Part shown: one piece after another, positions 8,728-18,335 of the stretch
Numbering within the stretch: position 1 is the stretch's first letter
How the letters are laid out: the number at the start of each line of letters is the position of its first letter
Program-made: the position numbers and the translations under genes
The notes under the pieces: generated by a model
Database searches by the model: none
What the model was told of the DNA's origin: nothing
The model's input: the letters and a program-made list of their open reading frames with translations, nothing else
Origin: Deltaproteobacteria bacterium
GTDB taxonomy: Bacteria; Desulfobacterota; Dissulfuribacteria; Dissulfuribacterales; UBA3076
DNA: 50,020 nucleotides
Reading direction: 5' to 3'
Assembly: GCA_018399745.1 (NCBI GenBank)
Contig: JAGYNZ010000021.1
Coordinates: forward strand, 1 to 50,020

Positions 8728-10215
8728 ATGAAATCTGCTTACTATTGGAAAAGATGGATGTCGCTGAAAGAAAGGCCGAATAAAGATCGGCTTCACAAGC
8801 TTTCCAGGCAGATCGCCCTGTCTTTTCTGGACCACTATTTTTACAACGACTATCATGAGAAGGAATATATCCGTCTGCTGTGTGAGATGGCGACATTTTT
8901 CGATGATGAGGAATTAAATAAGGCCGGATCATCTGCCCTTTTCGGCATTATTGTTGAAGGCCTTTGCGACGACTTTGAAGAACTCCAGACCGAGGCATAC
9001 AACAAAGTAATGAGTCAGGTCGTTTCTTTCTGTCGGACCTTGTCTGTCGGAAGGGAACTGAATGACCGGCTTAATGACTTTGGATTGAAGTCCTATGAAG
9101 ATATTTTGAAACGGATTGAATATATTCGTGCGTGCAGTGATGAATATTCAGGCATGGAATCCCCGCCTGAAAAGGTATTCCTCCTTTCAAGAGTGACTGT
9201 AGGGGCAGACGTGGCTATCACCAGTGTACTTATTCAGCGTCTGGCCATCAGATTCCCAAATGCTGAAATAATTGTCATAGGGGGCAGCAAACTCAAGGAT
9301 ATATTTGGAGGGAATCCCTGCATTCGAATAACAGAGGTCTTTTACGCCCGCCGGGGGAATATGGTGGAGCGGTTTTCCAGCTGGCTTGCTGTACTGGATG
9401 TGATTCATAAAGAAATTACAGAAGAGGATGTCGGGAATATCCTCGTGGTTGATCCGGACTCACGTCTTTCTCAGCTTGGTGTGCTTCCTCTTGTGGGTGA
9501 CCATAAGTACCTTTTTTTTAACAGCCGTGGCAAGGATTCATATCCGAAAAAAATGTCCGTTGCAGAACTTGCAAACCACTGGTTGGATAAGGTATTTGGA
9601 GAATCGAAATTTTGTTATCCCAGGGTTTGGCTTCAGAGTTCGATAATTGAGAAAGCAGGCCGTTTTGCCCTTGCTTTGCGAGAGGCAGGCTGCCGACAGA
9701 TTATTGCGATTAATTTTGGTGTAGGAGGCAACGAACGAAAAAGGCTGAGGGATGATTTTGAGGAGAAACTGATTTTGAAGCTTTTAGATGAACCTGATAC
9801 GGTTGTTCTTTTCGATCAGGGGTTCGGTGATGAGGAAATTACCAGGTCAAGGGCCCTTATTCATAGAGCGGAGAAACAGGGGGTTATGACAACAGTTGTT
9901 GGATTTGCAGGTTTAGAAGGTGTCAAGATCTCAAGGGGTATCGTGGGCGTCATAGGCGGGATTGGAGAAATCGCAGCCCTTATTTCCCAATGCGATGAGT
10001 TTATAGGTTATGATTCAGCCTGCCAGCATATAGCGGCTTCACTGGGTATTCCTACTTATACCGTATTTGCAGGGAGCAACAATTCACGTTTTATCAGGCG
10101 CTGGCATGCCTGTGGTCCATCAAAAAGTGAGATAATACACGTTGATACCTTGACACATCCACCAATGTTCCATACCGACGATATTATCTTTAGAATAACT
10201 GATGCCCGGTCGTAA
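8728..10215 (+). CDS. GT9-like glycosyltransferase with N-terminal helical extension
   Basis: 495 residues. The first ~145 residues are charged and probably helical, with no motif I recognise. The rest (from VFLLSRVTVGADVAITSVL) follows the two-Rossmann GT9/heptosyltransferase plan: AIRFPNAEIIVIGG, INFGVGGNERKR in place of the usual NPGA loop, and IGYDSACQHIAASLGIPTYTVFAG in place of TNDTGxxH. Acceptor and donor may differ from heptose transfer because both key loops are altered. It begins 18 bases after the waaF-like gene, so the two are likely one operon. The N-terminal extension might bind another cluster protein, but this is a guess. Confidence 0.65.
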   Translation: MKSAYYWKRWMSLKERPNKDRLHKLSRQIALSFLDHYFYNDYHEKEYIRLLCEMATFFDDEELNKAGSSALFGIIVEGLCDDFEELQTEAYNKVMSQVVSFCRTLSVGRELNDRLNDFGLKSYEDILKRIEYIRACSDEYSGMESPPEKVFLLSRVTVGADVAITSVLIQRLAIRFPNAEIIVIGGSKLKDIFGGNPCIRITEVFYARRGNMVERFSSWLAVLDVIHKEITEEDVGNILVVDPDSRLSQLGVLPLVGDHKYLFFNSRGKDSYPKKMSVAELANHWLDKVFGESKFCYPRVWLQSSIIEKAGRFALALREAGCRQIIAINFGVGGNERKRLRDDFEEKLILKLLDEPDTVVLFDQGFGDEEITRSRALIHRAEKQGVMTTVVGFAGLEGVKISRGIVGVIGGIGEIAALISQCDEFIGYDSACQHIAASLGIPTYTVFAGSNNSRFIRRWHACGPSKSEIIHVDTLTHPPMFHTDDIIFRITDARS

Positions 10216-10281
10216 GGAGATCCGGTTGAAATTAGCGTTTTGCAAACGGACATGGCCGTGAGATCTCTTTTGGATTAAAAA

Positions 10282-11799
10282 ATGAAAATACTCTTTATCT
10301 ATCCTAACGCCGGTTCACAGTTGGGGTTTAATTATGGTGTTGCTCACATATCCGCAGTCCTGAAAGAGGCGGGGCATCATGTGGAGTTTCGACAGCTCTG
10401 TGAAGACCTTGAGCCGCTTCCTACAAAAGATGAATTTATCGCGGATCTGAAAGATATGAATCCGGATATTATTGGTTTTTCAGTCGTGACTAATCAGTGG
10501 CAGTATGCTGCACAGCTCGCTGAATGGATTAAAGAAACGCTTGATATCCCGCTTGTCTGCGGGGGTATACATGCAACTATTGCGGCAAAAGAAATTCTTG
10601 AGACCAGACTGTTTGACTATGTATTCCTGGGTGAATGTGAGAATGCCTTTTCCGAATTTGTTGAGAAAATAGACAGCAATGAAGACATTGAACACATCCG
10701 TAACATGGGGTTTGTCTCCAACGGAAAAATAAAAATCAATCCTGTCCGCCCCCTGCCGGACCTTCAGGCCCTGCCTTTTAAAGATTATGACATCTTCGAT
10801 TTCCAGAATATCATTGATGCCAAAGACGGATGGGTGGGCGTTATGGCCTCTCGTGGATGTCCCTTTAAATGCACCTATTGTTTTAATCACCTGATGGTAA
10901 AAAAATACAGGACCGACCTGCAATGCAGTTTCAGGGATCTGAAATATATCAGGCATTTTAAAGTGGAACAGGTCATAGATGAGATTGTATTCCTGCAGAA
11001 AAACTACAAGAACATCTCCATGTTTATCTTTGACGATGATCTGTTCACATTTAACAGGGATTACGTGATTGAATTCTGCGAAGCGTATAAAAAGGTATCC
11101 AGTCTGCCCTTTGTGGTCAATGGACATATTGGTTTTTTTGATAGAGACCGTGCATTTCACCTTGCGGATGCCGGATGCGAGATCGTTAAATTCGGGGTTG
11201 AAAGCGGCAGTAACAAAATCCGCAGCAAGATCATGAATCGACACATGAGCAATGAGAAGATCATCAAATCCATCGATCTGGTCCACCGGTATAACATGCA
11301 CAGCTCCGTTTTTATCATGATCGGTCTGCCTTATGAAGACCGCAATGATGTTATGGATACCATTACTTTTCTCGGTCGGTTAAAACCAGGACGATTCCGG
11401 TGGACGTTCTTTTTTCCCTTTCCCGGAACTGTATCCTACAAAATGAGCATCGATGGCGGTTATGTAAATGTGAACAAGATGAATTCTCTGCTTAATTTCA
11501 CGGATTCTTCTGCACTTGATTTCAAAGAAGAACACAACCTGTTTCTTGAAAAGGTTGGTCGTATTATGCCCTGGTTTGTGAATGCATATGCCGATTTTGA
11601 GGTTTCGCCGGTGTACCGTGAAAAGGTAAAAGAAATCGTTCAAATGGATCGTTCAGAATGGGAAAAAGTATCTCCATCCCTCCATGACGAGGACAAGAGA
11701 CTGACATTACAGTTTCAAAGAGAGAATAAAAGGCACTATGCCGTAAAATACAATCCGTTTATGGGAGTGATATCTGACTATTTCATGAATGAAAATTAA
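10282..11799 (+). CDS. B12-binding-domain radical SAM protein
   Basis: 505 residues. An N-terminal cobalamin-binding-like Rossmann domain (DIIGFSVV, VCGGIHAT, FLGECENAF) is followed by a radical SAM barrel with the cluster motif CPFKCTYC at about residues 193-200. FGVESGSNKIRSKIMNR and FIMIGLPYEDRNDV are standard later barrel motifs. Such enzymes methylate unreactive carbons or rearrange lipids, sugars and hopanoids. The substrate is not known here, but the gene lies inside a lipopolysaccharide cluster and is transcribed with it. The C-terminal ~100 residues have no motif I know. A small inverted structure lies in the 66 bases before the start. Confidence 0.85.
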   Translation: MKILFIYPNAGSQLGFNYGVAHISAVLKEAGHHVEFRQLCEDLEPLPTKDEFIADLKDMNPDIIGFSVVTNQWQYAAQLAEWIKETLDIPLVCGGIHATIAAKEILETRLFDYVFLGECENAFSEFVEKIDSNEDIEHIRNMGFVSNGKIKINPVRPLPDLQALPFKDYDIFDFQNIIDAKDGWVGVMASRGCPFKCTYCFNHLMVKKYRTDLQCSFRDLKYIRHFKVEQVIDEIVFLQKNYKNISMFIFDDDLFTFNRDYVIEFCEAYKKVSSLPFVVNGHIGFFDRDRAFHLADAGCEIVKFGVESGSNKIRSKIMNRHMSNEKIIKSIDLVHRYNMHSSVFIMIGLPYEDRNDVMDTITFLGRLKPGRFRWTFFFPFPGTVSYKMSIDGGYVNVNKMNSLLNFTDSSALDFKEEHNLFLEKVGRIMPWFVNAYADFEVSPVYREKVKEIVQMDRSEWEKVSPSLHDEDKRLTLQFQRENKRHYAVKYNPFMGVISDYFMNEN

Positions 11800-11838
11800 G
11801 AAGAGTATAAGCTTTGCATGTTTTGGAGTTGTAACATG

Positions 11839-12501
11839 TCAGGTCTTGCACACAATGACTTTTACGTTCTCTATGATATGGCAAGGATCGGGAAGGGTAA
11901 GTATTTTTGCCGAAAATCCAATGGATTCAAGTTTTTGCTGGATATCCAGACCGTAGTTTCTAAATGCCAACACCTTATTCTTTCCCCGGAATCTGTCGCT
12001 ATGGAACTCAGGACTGAGATAGTGCCTGATTTTCCCATCTTCTATGCGAGCTCTCTCAATGGTTTTTTCACTATCAAGCAGGGGTACGGTGAATACAAAA
12101 TAACCGTCTTTCTTTAAAACTCTGTATATCTCTTGAAAACCCTTTTCATCATTTGGAACATGCTCAAAAACTTCTGTACTGGTTACTAAATCAAATGACT
12201 CGTCCTCATAAGTCAGATTTTGAACATCCTGACACTGAATGCCCTTCTTAAAATCACCAGGTTGTATATCATCAAAATATTCAGAATACATTAGGTTTTT
12301 GAATCTTTTTTTGAGGTATTTAAATAAGGCACCCCTGGATGACAGTTCATATACATGGGATGTATCAGGTATATTTAGTTTCTCAAGAACCTGGCCCACA
12401 GCCCTGTGAATATGCGTTGATTTGCATCCAATACACCTGGCACCGAAAGGGCCTTTAAAAATTCTAATGACAGGAAATCCACAAAGGTTGCATTTGTTCA
12501 T
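11839..12501 (-). CDS. SAM-dependent methyltransferase with N-terminal zinc-ribbon
   Basis: About 220 residues from ATG 12501. It starts with a zinc-ribbon-like set of cysteines (CNLCG, then CIGC) and continues with a class I methyltransferase core. The usual glycine-rich motif I is weak, but CQDVQNLTYEDESFDLVTSTEVFEHVPND and EIYRVLKKDGYFVFTVPLL are clear. The frame can be extended to a TTG at 12660, but those 53 residues look unrelated and have no ribosome-binding site. It faces away from the kinase genes and is convergent with the radical SAM gene. It may modify a sugar or lipid of the same pathway. Confidence 0.75.
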   Translation of the reverse strand: MNKCNLCGFPVIRIFKGPFGARCIGCKSTHIHRAVGQVLEKLNIPDTSHVYELSSRGALFKYLKKRFKNLMYSEYFDDIQPGDFKKGIQCQDVQNLTYEDESFDLVTSTEVFEHVPNDEKGFQEIYRVLKKDGYFVFTVPLLDSEKTIERARIEDGKIRHYLSPEFHSDRFRGKNKVLAFRNYGLDIQQKLESIGFSAKILTLPDPCHIIENVKVIVCKT

Positions 12502-12751
12502 ATCGAATCCATAACCGGGAATCAAAGACCAACATACGGTCTCGATAGCTTTCGTCAAGCATCTTGGAGGGAAAGAACCTAAAGTTTTCACTACCCAGGG
12601 GTTTGCCCCCTCCTTGCTGATTGTTATTTTTGTGTCGTACAACACTGCATGCAAATTCAAGGAGGCAAATGATATGGAGGCAGCAGCCGGAATCCTTCAA
12701 GGGCACAACGGCATGCGCGGGTATTTGAAAAATTCCCTCTATAAACAGCCA

Positions 12752-12781
12752 TTGATGCCGAATCTGAAATCCTAGTATAAT
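12752..12781 (+). promoter_or_regulatory. Sigma70-like promoter for the kinase/glycosyltransferase operon
   Basis: TTGATG (12752-12757), an 18-base spacer and a perfect TATAAT (12776-12781). It lies about 50 bases upstream of the first kinase gene, in the divergent gap 12502-12835. Nothing else was seen in that gap. Confidence 0.55.
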
Positions 12782-12835
12782 ATAAGACTTTATCAATCTC
12801 ACAAAGGCAAAAAGGCTTAGGCTTTTATCAATTCC

Positions 12836-13698
12836 ATGATAGATACGACAGCCACACGATACAAATTTAAATCGTTTGCAAAAGATGTTCATGTCATGGA
12901 CGGATGGCAAGAATTCCTTCAGGGCTGCGGTCTTAACAGTTTTGAAAATTTTATTTCGCTTAAAGGAGAAGTGGTGGACCGGAACAGCAGGAGTATTGTT
13001 CACAGGCTAAAGCTGGGGGATCCGCCTGGCATATTTTATTTAAAGTGCCACAGGAATTATGTGAGACGAAAAGCAAGTTCCTTTTTCAGGCTGGAACCCA
13101 TGATTTATACCGAACTTGAGAATATGATGCATTATGCGAGGGCAGGTTTTGACGCCCTTGATCCTGTTGCCTGGGGATGGCAAAAGGGCAAAGGGGGGGC
13201 AACAGTTTTATGCTGATGACAGATTTGAGAGATTACAGGCCACTCCATGCATATCTTGATAATGATCTTATAATGGAGTCGGCTGAGAAGAGGCGCATCA
13301 TATCCAGTGCCCTGTCTTCAGGACTTGCCGCTATGCATGATGCAGGCCTTGCTCATATGGATTTCTTCACATGGCATGTCTTTCTGAGGCCCTCGTTGAA
13401 CGGCTATAAATTCCAGCCAATTGATTTGGAACGTTCAATAAAAAAAAGAAAGATGTTCTGGTCCTCTTTCATTATTAAGAGGAGACAGGTTGACGACCTG
13501 GCCTCTCTGCACCTCACTGTGCCATGGCCTCTCGTAAGTTTCAGTGAGCGTATGCGTTTCTTCCGTGATTACAGGAAAAAAAGGGGAATGCACGGGTCAG
13601 GACACAAGTTTTTGAGGGCAATCCTTAAGCGGTGTAAGCAGAGGGGGCGCAAAAGAAAATTCACACCCTATGGTGTGGCTGAGAGATTACGTCAATGA
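12836..13698 (+). pseudogene. WaaP-like lipopolysaccharide kinase split by a frameshift in a G-run
   Basis: Two overlapping frames together make one protein of about 287 residues. The first (ATG 12836 to TGA 13216) has the ATP-binding lysine region FYLKCHRNY. The second frame, open across 13177-13698, has SFMLMTDL, the catalytic-loop equivalent LAHMDFFTWHVFL and the metal-binding equivalent PIDLERS. The break falls in seven consecutive Gs at 13193-13199; an eighth G would read K-G-G-G-N-S and restore one frame. All kinase motifs are intact, so this may be a recent mutation, phase variation by slippage, or a sequencing error. WaaP-type kinases phosphorylate core heptose or Kdo from ATP. It overlaps the next gene's start (ATGA, 13695-13698). 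Confidence 0.75.
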
Positions 13699-14534
13699 AA
13701 CCGGACTGGTACGCAAGCGATGGAGGCAAGGTCTTTATAGAGCCTGAATGGAAAAGGCTGTTTATGGAACAGGGGCTCGATTCCCTCCATGCACTTTCCA
13801 CCTGCAGGGTTGACAGATGTATGAGAAAGGTCTCTTCACGATGCACTGTTCAGCTTGTCGTCACAGGGTATTCCGGGCGTGAAGTCGTCCTGTATCTCAA
13901 AAAATATTATAAAGACCACAAGGGTATGTCGGGATACGAACAGGCCTTCAAAGAGTTTGATGCATTGAGCCGTTTTCTGGAGAAGGGACTGCCTGCCCCA
14001 CGGCCTTTAGTTGTAGGGGGTGGTGAATATAACGGCAATGAACTGGGCGTCCTTGTCACAGAGGAAATACCTGGCGGTATCCAGGCGGATCATTTGCTTG
14101 GTCGTGTTGACGGCAAGAATGAAGAGGTTGTCCCTGTATCGGGTAATAAGCGTCTTGATATCCTGCAAGGCATAGGTCGACTTGCAGGAAAAATGCATAT
14201 GGAGAAATGGGTCCACAGAGACATGTATTTATGCCACTTTTTTCCTGTCTTACGATCTGACGGAAGGATCATTGTCTATATTATCGACCTTCAAAGGGCC
14301 TTTATGCCGCCAACATATACGTTCCACAGATGGAGGCTCAAGGATTTGGGCGCCCTGTACTATTCGTCTATGGAATGCGACCTTAACAAACAAGAGTTAG
14401 AGGTACTCTTCAGTTCATATTTCAGCGTTACAGGCATCGTTGCGTGGCAACAACCATTGTGGAAGGAGTCCGCCAGACTCAAGGCGTTGTGGATCGAGCA
14501 CCATGATAAACGTATCAGGATGCGTAACACGTGA
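13695..14534 (+). CDS. WaaP-like lipopolysaccharide core heptose kinase
   Basis: 279 residues, a usual length for WaaP/InaA family kinases. VLYLKKYYKD supplies the ATP-binding lysine, EKWVHRDMYLCHFF (about residue 175) closely matches the WaaP catalytic loop, and IIDLQRAFMPP the metal-binding position. These cytoplasmic enzymes add phosphate to inner-core heptose and strengthen the outer membrane by cation bridging. The start overlaps the stop of the frameshifted kinase upstream, and its own stop overlaps the GTG of the next gene, so translation is coupled on both sides. Of the kinase genes in this cluster it is the one most like true WaaP. Confidence 0.85.
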   Translation: MKPDWYASDGGKVFIEPEWKRLFMEQGLDSLHALSTCRVDRCMRKVSSRCTVQLVVTGYSGREVVLYLKKYYKDHKGMSGYEQAFKEFDALSRFLEKGLPAPRPLVVGGGEYNGNELGVLVTEEIPGGIQADHLLGRVDGKNEEVVPVSGNKRLDILQGIGRLAGKMHMEKWVHRDMYLCHFFPVLRSDGRIIVYIIDLQRAFMPPTYTFHRWRLKDLGALYYSSMECDLNKQELEVLFSSYFSVTGIVAWQQPLWKESARLKALWIEHHDKRIRMRNT

Positions 14535-15673
14535 AGGTTATTATAGAGATTGAACACTTTGATCCCAGGAAAGGCGGTGCCGAGGCATATACCGCTCTGC
14601 TGTGTGATTACCTGATAAAACAGGGTCACCATATAGAAGTCCTGGCTATGGATTGGCAAAATTGTCCTTCTGGAATCAATTTTGCCAAAGTGCCTGTGAG
14701 AGGTATAACGCGCTGGCAAAGATGGATCTCTTTTGTCGTAAACACTAGGGCTATAGTTAAAGAACGGGGGGCAGATCTTGTCCTTGCCCTGAACCGCGGC
14801 GGAGGAATGGACCTTTTTCAGCCCCATGGAGGCACGGTTCCAGGGAGCCAGCGGCAAAATATTCTCAGGCAACCCAATTTTCTGACGGCAGGGATGAAGG
14901 CCTCGGTTTTCCGGTTTAGTCCAAAGGCGATAGTCGCCCGAATGCTGGATAGAATGGCATATAAAACCGCTGGACGTTTTATCGCCCTGAGCCGAATGGT
15001 GTCAAGCGATATGGTACACTATTACAATATTTCCGAGGAGAAGATCGCACTTATATACAATGGTATAGATCTTCAACGTTTTCACCCTGACACAAAGGAA
15101 AAATACGGTCTTTCCGTTCGAAGACGGCTTGGAATACCCGATGATGTAATTGTATTTTCCCTGGTAGCCCATAACTTTTCTTTAAAGGGGGTAAGAGAGC
15201 TCATTATTGCCGCTTCAAATATGGAAAAAAGGGAAAAATGCTGCTGGCTGGTGGCGGGAAGAGGGAGGCCCGGACGGTTCCTTAACCTGGCCAAGAAATT
15301 ATGTGTAGACTCAAGAATAGTGTTTACAGGGGCGGTCAGCCGGACGGAAGAGATATATGCCGCCTCTGACGTATATGTCCATCCCACATGGTATGATCCG
15401 TGTTCATTGGTAGTACTTGAGGCCCTGGCCTCAGGTCTTCCGGTCATTACAACCAAATTCAACGGAGCGGGGGAACTCCTTCAAGAGGGCACATCGGGTT
15501 TTGTTATTCAAAGCCCGAGAGAAACAGATGCCCTGCATAACATCATGACAGAATTGACCAACAGGGAACTCAGGGACTACATGTCTGTTGAGGCCAGGAA
15601 ACTTGCTGAAACCATTCCTTGGGAGAAACACTTTCGCAGGATAGAAGAGGTCATGACCCATACAGCCTCATGA
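14531..15673 (+). CDS. GT4 glycosyltransferase, WaaG-like
   Basis: 380 residues with the GT-B plan of WaaG, the glucosyltransferase that starts the outer core. KGGAEAYTALL near the N-terminus, LSLVAHNFSLKG-type residues (VFSLVAHNFSLKGV) at the start of the second domain, and the donor-binding stretch SLVVLEALASGLPVITTKFNGAGEL are all present. A GTG start overlaps the kinase stop (GTGA), and the stop overlaps the next ATG. In the E. coli waa locus WaaG and WaaP are also neighbours, which supports the core assignment. The donor sugar is not determined by sequence. Confidence 0.88.
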   Translation: MKVIIEIEHFDPRKGGAEAYTALLCDYLIKQGHHIEVLAMDWQNCPSGINFAKVPVRGITRWQRWISFVVNTRAIVKERGADLVLALNRGGGMDLFQPHGGTVPGSQRQNILRQPNFLTAGMKASVFRFSPKAIVARMLDRMAYKTAGRFIALSRMVSSDMVHYYNISEEKIALIYNGIDLQRFHPDTKEKYGLSVRRRLGIPDDVIVFSLVAHNFSLKGVRELIIAASNMEKREKCCWLVAGRGRPGRFLNLAKKLCVDSRIVFTGAVSRTEEIYAASDVYVHPTWYDPCSLVVLEALASGLPVITTKFNGAGELLQEGTSGFVIQSPRETDALHNIMTELTNRELRDYMSVEARKLAETIPWEKHFRRIEEVMTHTAS

Positions 15674-17280
15674 AATTTATTCGGTCAGAAAGAAATAGTG
15701 TAGTTAACAGTATTATCAATTTTTGCGCATCCGATGTACGAATTGTTGCGATGTTGCTCAGTTTCACATTTTCGTACTGGATGTTTTATATAGATCCGGC
15801 TATCAATTTAGATGGTATCCTTTATGTAGGAGCTGCCGATCATCTGCTCAGGGGAGACATACAAGGGGCTTATTCATTATATAGCTGGTTATTTTATCCA
15901 TGGCTTATTGCCTCGGTCAGCAAATTAACAGGACTGGGGCTTGAATCCTCTGCTCATCTTTTAACAGCTTTTTTTTCCGCTCTTTTAACTTATACATTCA
16001 TTACGCTCGTCCGCGATTTGGGTGGAGGTCGAACAACAATTCTTATCGCGGCATTCGTTATTGTCTTCCAGTCAGAGCTTAATGAGACACGATCCAGTGT
16101 GTTGCGTGATCACGGGTTTTGGGCCTTCTATCTCTTGTCGATTCTCTATTTTGTCCGTTTTTGTATACATCCGTGTTGGCGTTATGCCCTTGCCTGGAAT
16201 CTGATGATAATAATTGCAACATTGTTTCGAATTGAAGGAGTTGTTTTTCTGATTTTGGTACCGTTTGTTTTCCTGGTTTATCGCGATTGGCCTTTTTTGA
16301 CCAAGATAAAGAGATTTGTTCAGGTTCACTCTCTTAATATTGTTTCCCTCATATTCTTATTCGTAATTGCTATATACAAAAAAGAACAGTTTTATATTTA
16401 TTCTGGAAGATTATTAGAACCGTTATCAAGACTTTCCATGTTCTGGGAAGAATTAACGGTTGGTATTAATGAAAAGATAGAAATCGTCCAAATCATGCTA
16501 CTGAACAGTTTGTCAGATGAGTATGCTTTTACGATTGTTCTTGCCATACCTTTAATTATCTTTTTTGATAAGATTGTCAAAACAATGACTCCGCTCTATG
16601 TTGTCATATTCGGTTATTCGATATTCAAGAAAAAAAATTATTTTGTCAAGAAAGGTCTCAGTGTTCTTATCTGGTTGATTATACTCAATATAATAATGAT
16701 TTTCGTTTTTATTCTGCCCCAATTTTTTCTTCAGAGTCGTTTTGTTTATCCTCTTGTACTAATTTTATTGCTTATGATACCTTTTATATTGACTGATCTG
16801 TACGATAAATGGAAGGTATCAAAAACTACGACTTCGAGATATGGGTGGTTATTTTATATTCTTTGTATATTGCTTGTTATTAATTCTCTTGAAGGACTGG
16901 TGTCCCTGCCCGGATGTTCAGATTCTTATGTTAAAGATGCTGGTATCTGGTTGCAGAATAACATCCCACCTGATGCCCGCCTTTACACAAATAATGCAAA
17001 AATAATATATTATCGTGGTAATTTGAGAGAAAGGCCATCTGGTTTTCGACAGAATATAACTGAGAAACAGTTGGAAACTATTCCGGTTAATCAGTACGAT
17101 TATTTTGCGTTGTGGTTAAAACATAAGAACTATCCTGATCCGCAAAAGATTTTATCCGTCTTTGGCCCAATACCGATTCAGGAATTCAGGAACAGGAAAA
17201 ATGATGTGGTTTTAATTTACAAGAGAGGCGTTAATGCTAATAATTCTATGGAATCAGTAGAGAAAGAGTGCGCACAGTGA
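15670..17280 (+). CDS. Polytopic membrane glycosyltransferase (GT39/GT83-like)
   Basis: About 536 residues from ATG 15670, which overlaps the upstream stop. Some ten hydrophobic segments are visible. The first extracytoplasmic loop carries acidic residues (DPAINLDGILY) and the second NETRSSVLRDHGFW, the layout of lipid-linked-sugar transferases such as ArnT and PMT relatives. The C-terminal ~110 residues after the last membrane segment look periplasmic. It would transfer a sugar from a polyprenyl phosphate to lipopolysaccharide or another glycan on the periplasmic side. Base composition is clearly more AT-rich than the genes before it, a possible sign of acquisition. Confidence 0.75.
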   Translation: MKFIRSERNSVVNSIINFCASDVRIVAMLLSFTFSYWMFYIDPAINLDGILYVGAADHLLRGDIQGAYSLYSWLFYPWLIASVSKLTGLGLESSAHLLTAFFSALLTYTFITLVRDLGGGRTTILIAAFVIVFQSELNETRSSVLRDHGFWAFYLLSILYFVRFCIHPCWRYALAWNLMIIIATLFRIEGVVFLILVPFVFLVYRDWPFLTKIKRFVQVHSLNIVSLIFLFVIAIYKKEQFYIYSGRLLEPLSRLSMFWEELTVGINEKIEIVQIMLLNSLSDEYAFTIVLAIPLIIFFDKIVKTMTPLYVVIFGYSIFKKKNYFVKKGLSVLIWLIILNIIMIFVFILPQFFLQSRFVYPLVLILLLMIPFILTDLYDKWKVSKTTTSRYGWLFYILCILLVINSLEGLVSLPGCSDSYVKDAGIWLQNNIPPDARLYTNNAKIIYYRGNLRERPSGFRQNITEKQLETIPVNQYDYFALWLKHKNYPDPQKILSVFGPIPIQEFRNRKNDVVLIYKRGVNANNSMESVEKECAQ

Positions 17281-17330
17281 ATTTATTTTTTCCTTTATTA
17301 CTTTTGCCATCAGTTTCTTTCGTCAGATAG

Positions 17331-18335
17331 ATGTCTCATCGTATAATTTTATATATTTCAAAAGGGGCAAATTCAGCCTCCACGCGATACAGGGCTATGC
17401 AATATTCGTCAATGTTTGAATCCGCTGGATGGAAATTTCGGCATATATGTGACAAAAAATCATTCTTAAATAGAATCTCCATACTCAGAGAGGCAAAATG
17501 TTCTGATGTGGTTGTAATATTGAGGAGGGCCTATAATCCCCTTTTTTTCTTTTTATTACGTTATTATTCAAGATATTTGGTTTTTGATTTTGACGATGCC
17601 ATATTTCTGAAGAGCCGTGGACAAGTATCGCGTGGCCGGGAAAGGGGTTTTGTGCGTACGGTTTCTTCCTGTGATCAGGTCTGGGCCGGCAACAGTTATC
17701 TTGCTAATAAGGCACGATGTTATAACAAACAAGTGACAATATTACCTACTTCTGTAGACATTGAAAAATATGATCAGTATGTCGAGAAACCAATAAATTC
17801 CTTGGATATCGTCTGGATCGGAAGCACTGCCACCAAAAAACATTTGCTCACTGTTCTGCCGGCATTGGAAAAAGCGTCGGAGAGTATTCCGACATTACGT
17901 TTGAAAATCATTGCTGATTTCAGTCTTGAAACAGATAAACTTGATGTTGTTCCGGTTCGCTGGTCAGAGAAATGTGAGGCCAAGGAGTTGGCGTCTGCTC
18001 ATATAGGAATAGCACCCCTTCCTGACAATTCGTATACAAGAGGGAAGTGTGCCTTAAAAGTTATACAGTACATGGCGTCAAGTCTTCCGGTGATTTCTTC
18101 CCCGACAGGTGTTAATAAGGAAATTATTGAAAATGGGGTCACTGGTATTTTTGCGGAAGATGAGCAGGAATGGGTCAATGCTATCAAAAAACTTTCTAGT
18201 GATAATAAACTCCGGAGTTCCATGGGTAATGCTGCAAGGAGGCGTTGTGTTGAGAATTTCACATTGCAAACTGTCTTTAAGAAAATGTTGACCGTTCTTG
18301 AACAAGGGATTGAAAACCGGGAAAACGTAAAATGA
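17331..18335 (+). CDS. GT4-type glycosyltransferase
   Basis: 334 residues. The N-terminal domain is short (ILYISKGANSASTRYRAMQY), FDFDDAIFLK occurs near residue 85, and the C-terminal domain has IVWIGSTATKKHL, GIAPLPDN and the donor-binding CALKVIQYMASSLPVISSPTGVNKEII pattern. This subgroup is common in polysaccharide clusters. It starts 50 bases after the membrane transferase and overlaps the next gene (ATGA). Composition is AT-rich like its upstream neighbour. The sugar donor is unknown. Confidence 0.82.
   Translation: MSHRIILYISKGANSASTRYRAMQYSSMFESAGWKFRHICDKKSFLNRISILREAKCSDVVVILRRAYNPLFFFLLRYYSRYLVFDFDDAIFLKSRGQVSRGRERGFVRTVSSCDQVWAGNSYLANKARCYNKQVTILPTSVDIEKYDQYVEKPINSLDIVWIGSTATKKHLLTVLPALEKASESIPTLRLKIIADFSLETDKLDVVPVRWSEKCEAKELASAHIGIAPLPDNSYTRGKCALKVIQYMASSLPVISSPTGVNKEIIENGVTGIFAEDEQEWVNAIKKLSSDNKLRSSMGNAARRRCVENFTLQTVFKKMLTVLEQGIENRENVK

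Noticed and set aside
12464-13003. Minus-strand frame of 179 residues over the kinase promoter region
   Set aside because: It overlaps the methyltransferase start and the kinase gene on the other strand, and its translation matches no family style. It is a shadow.
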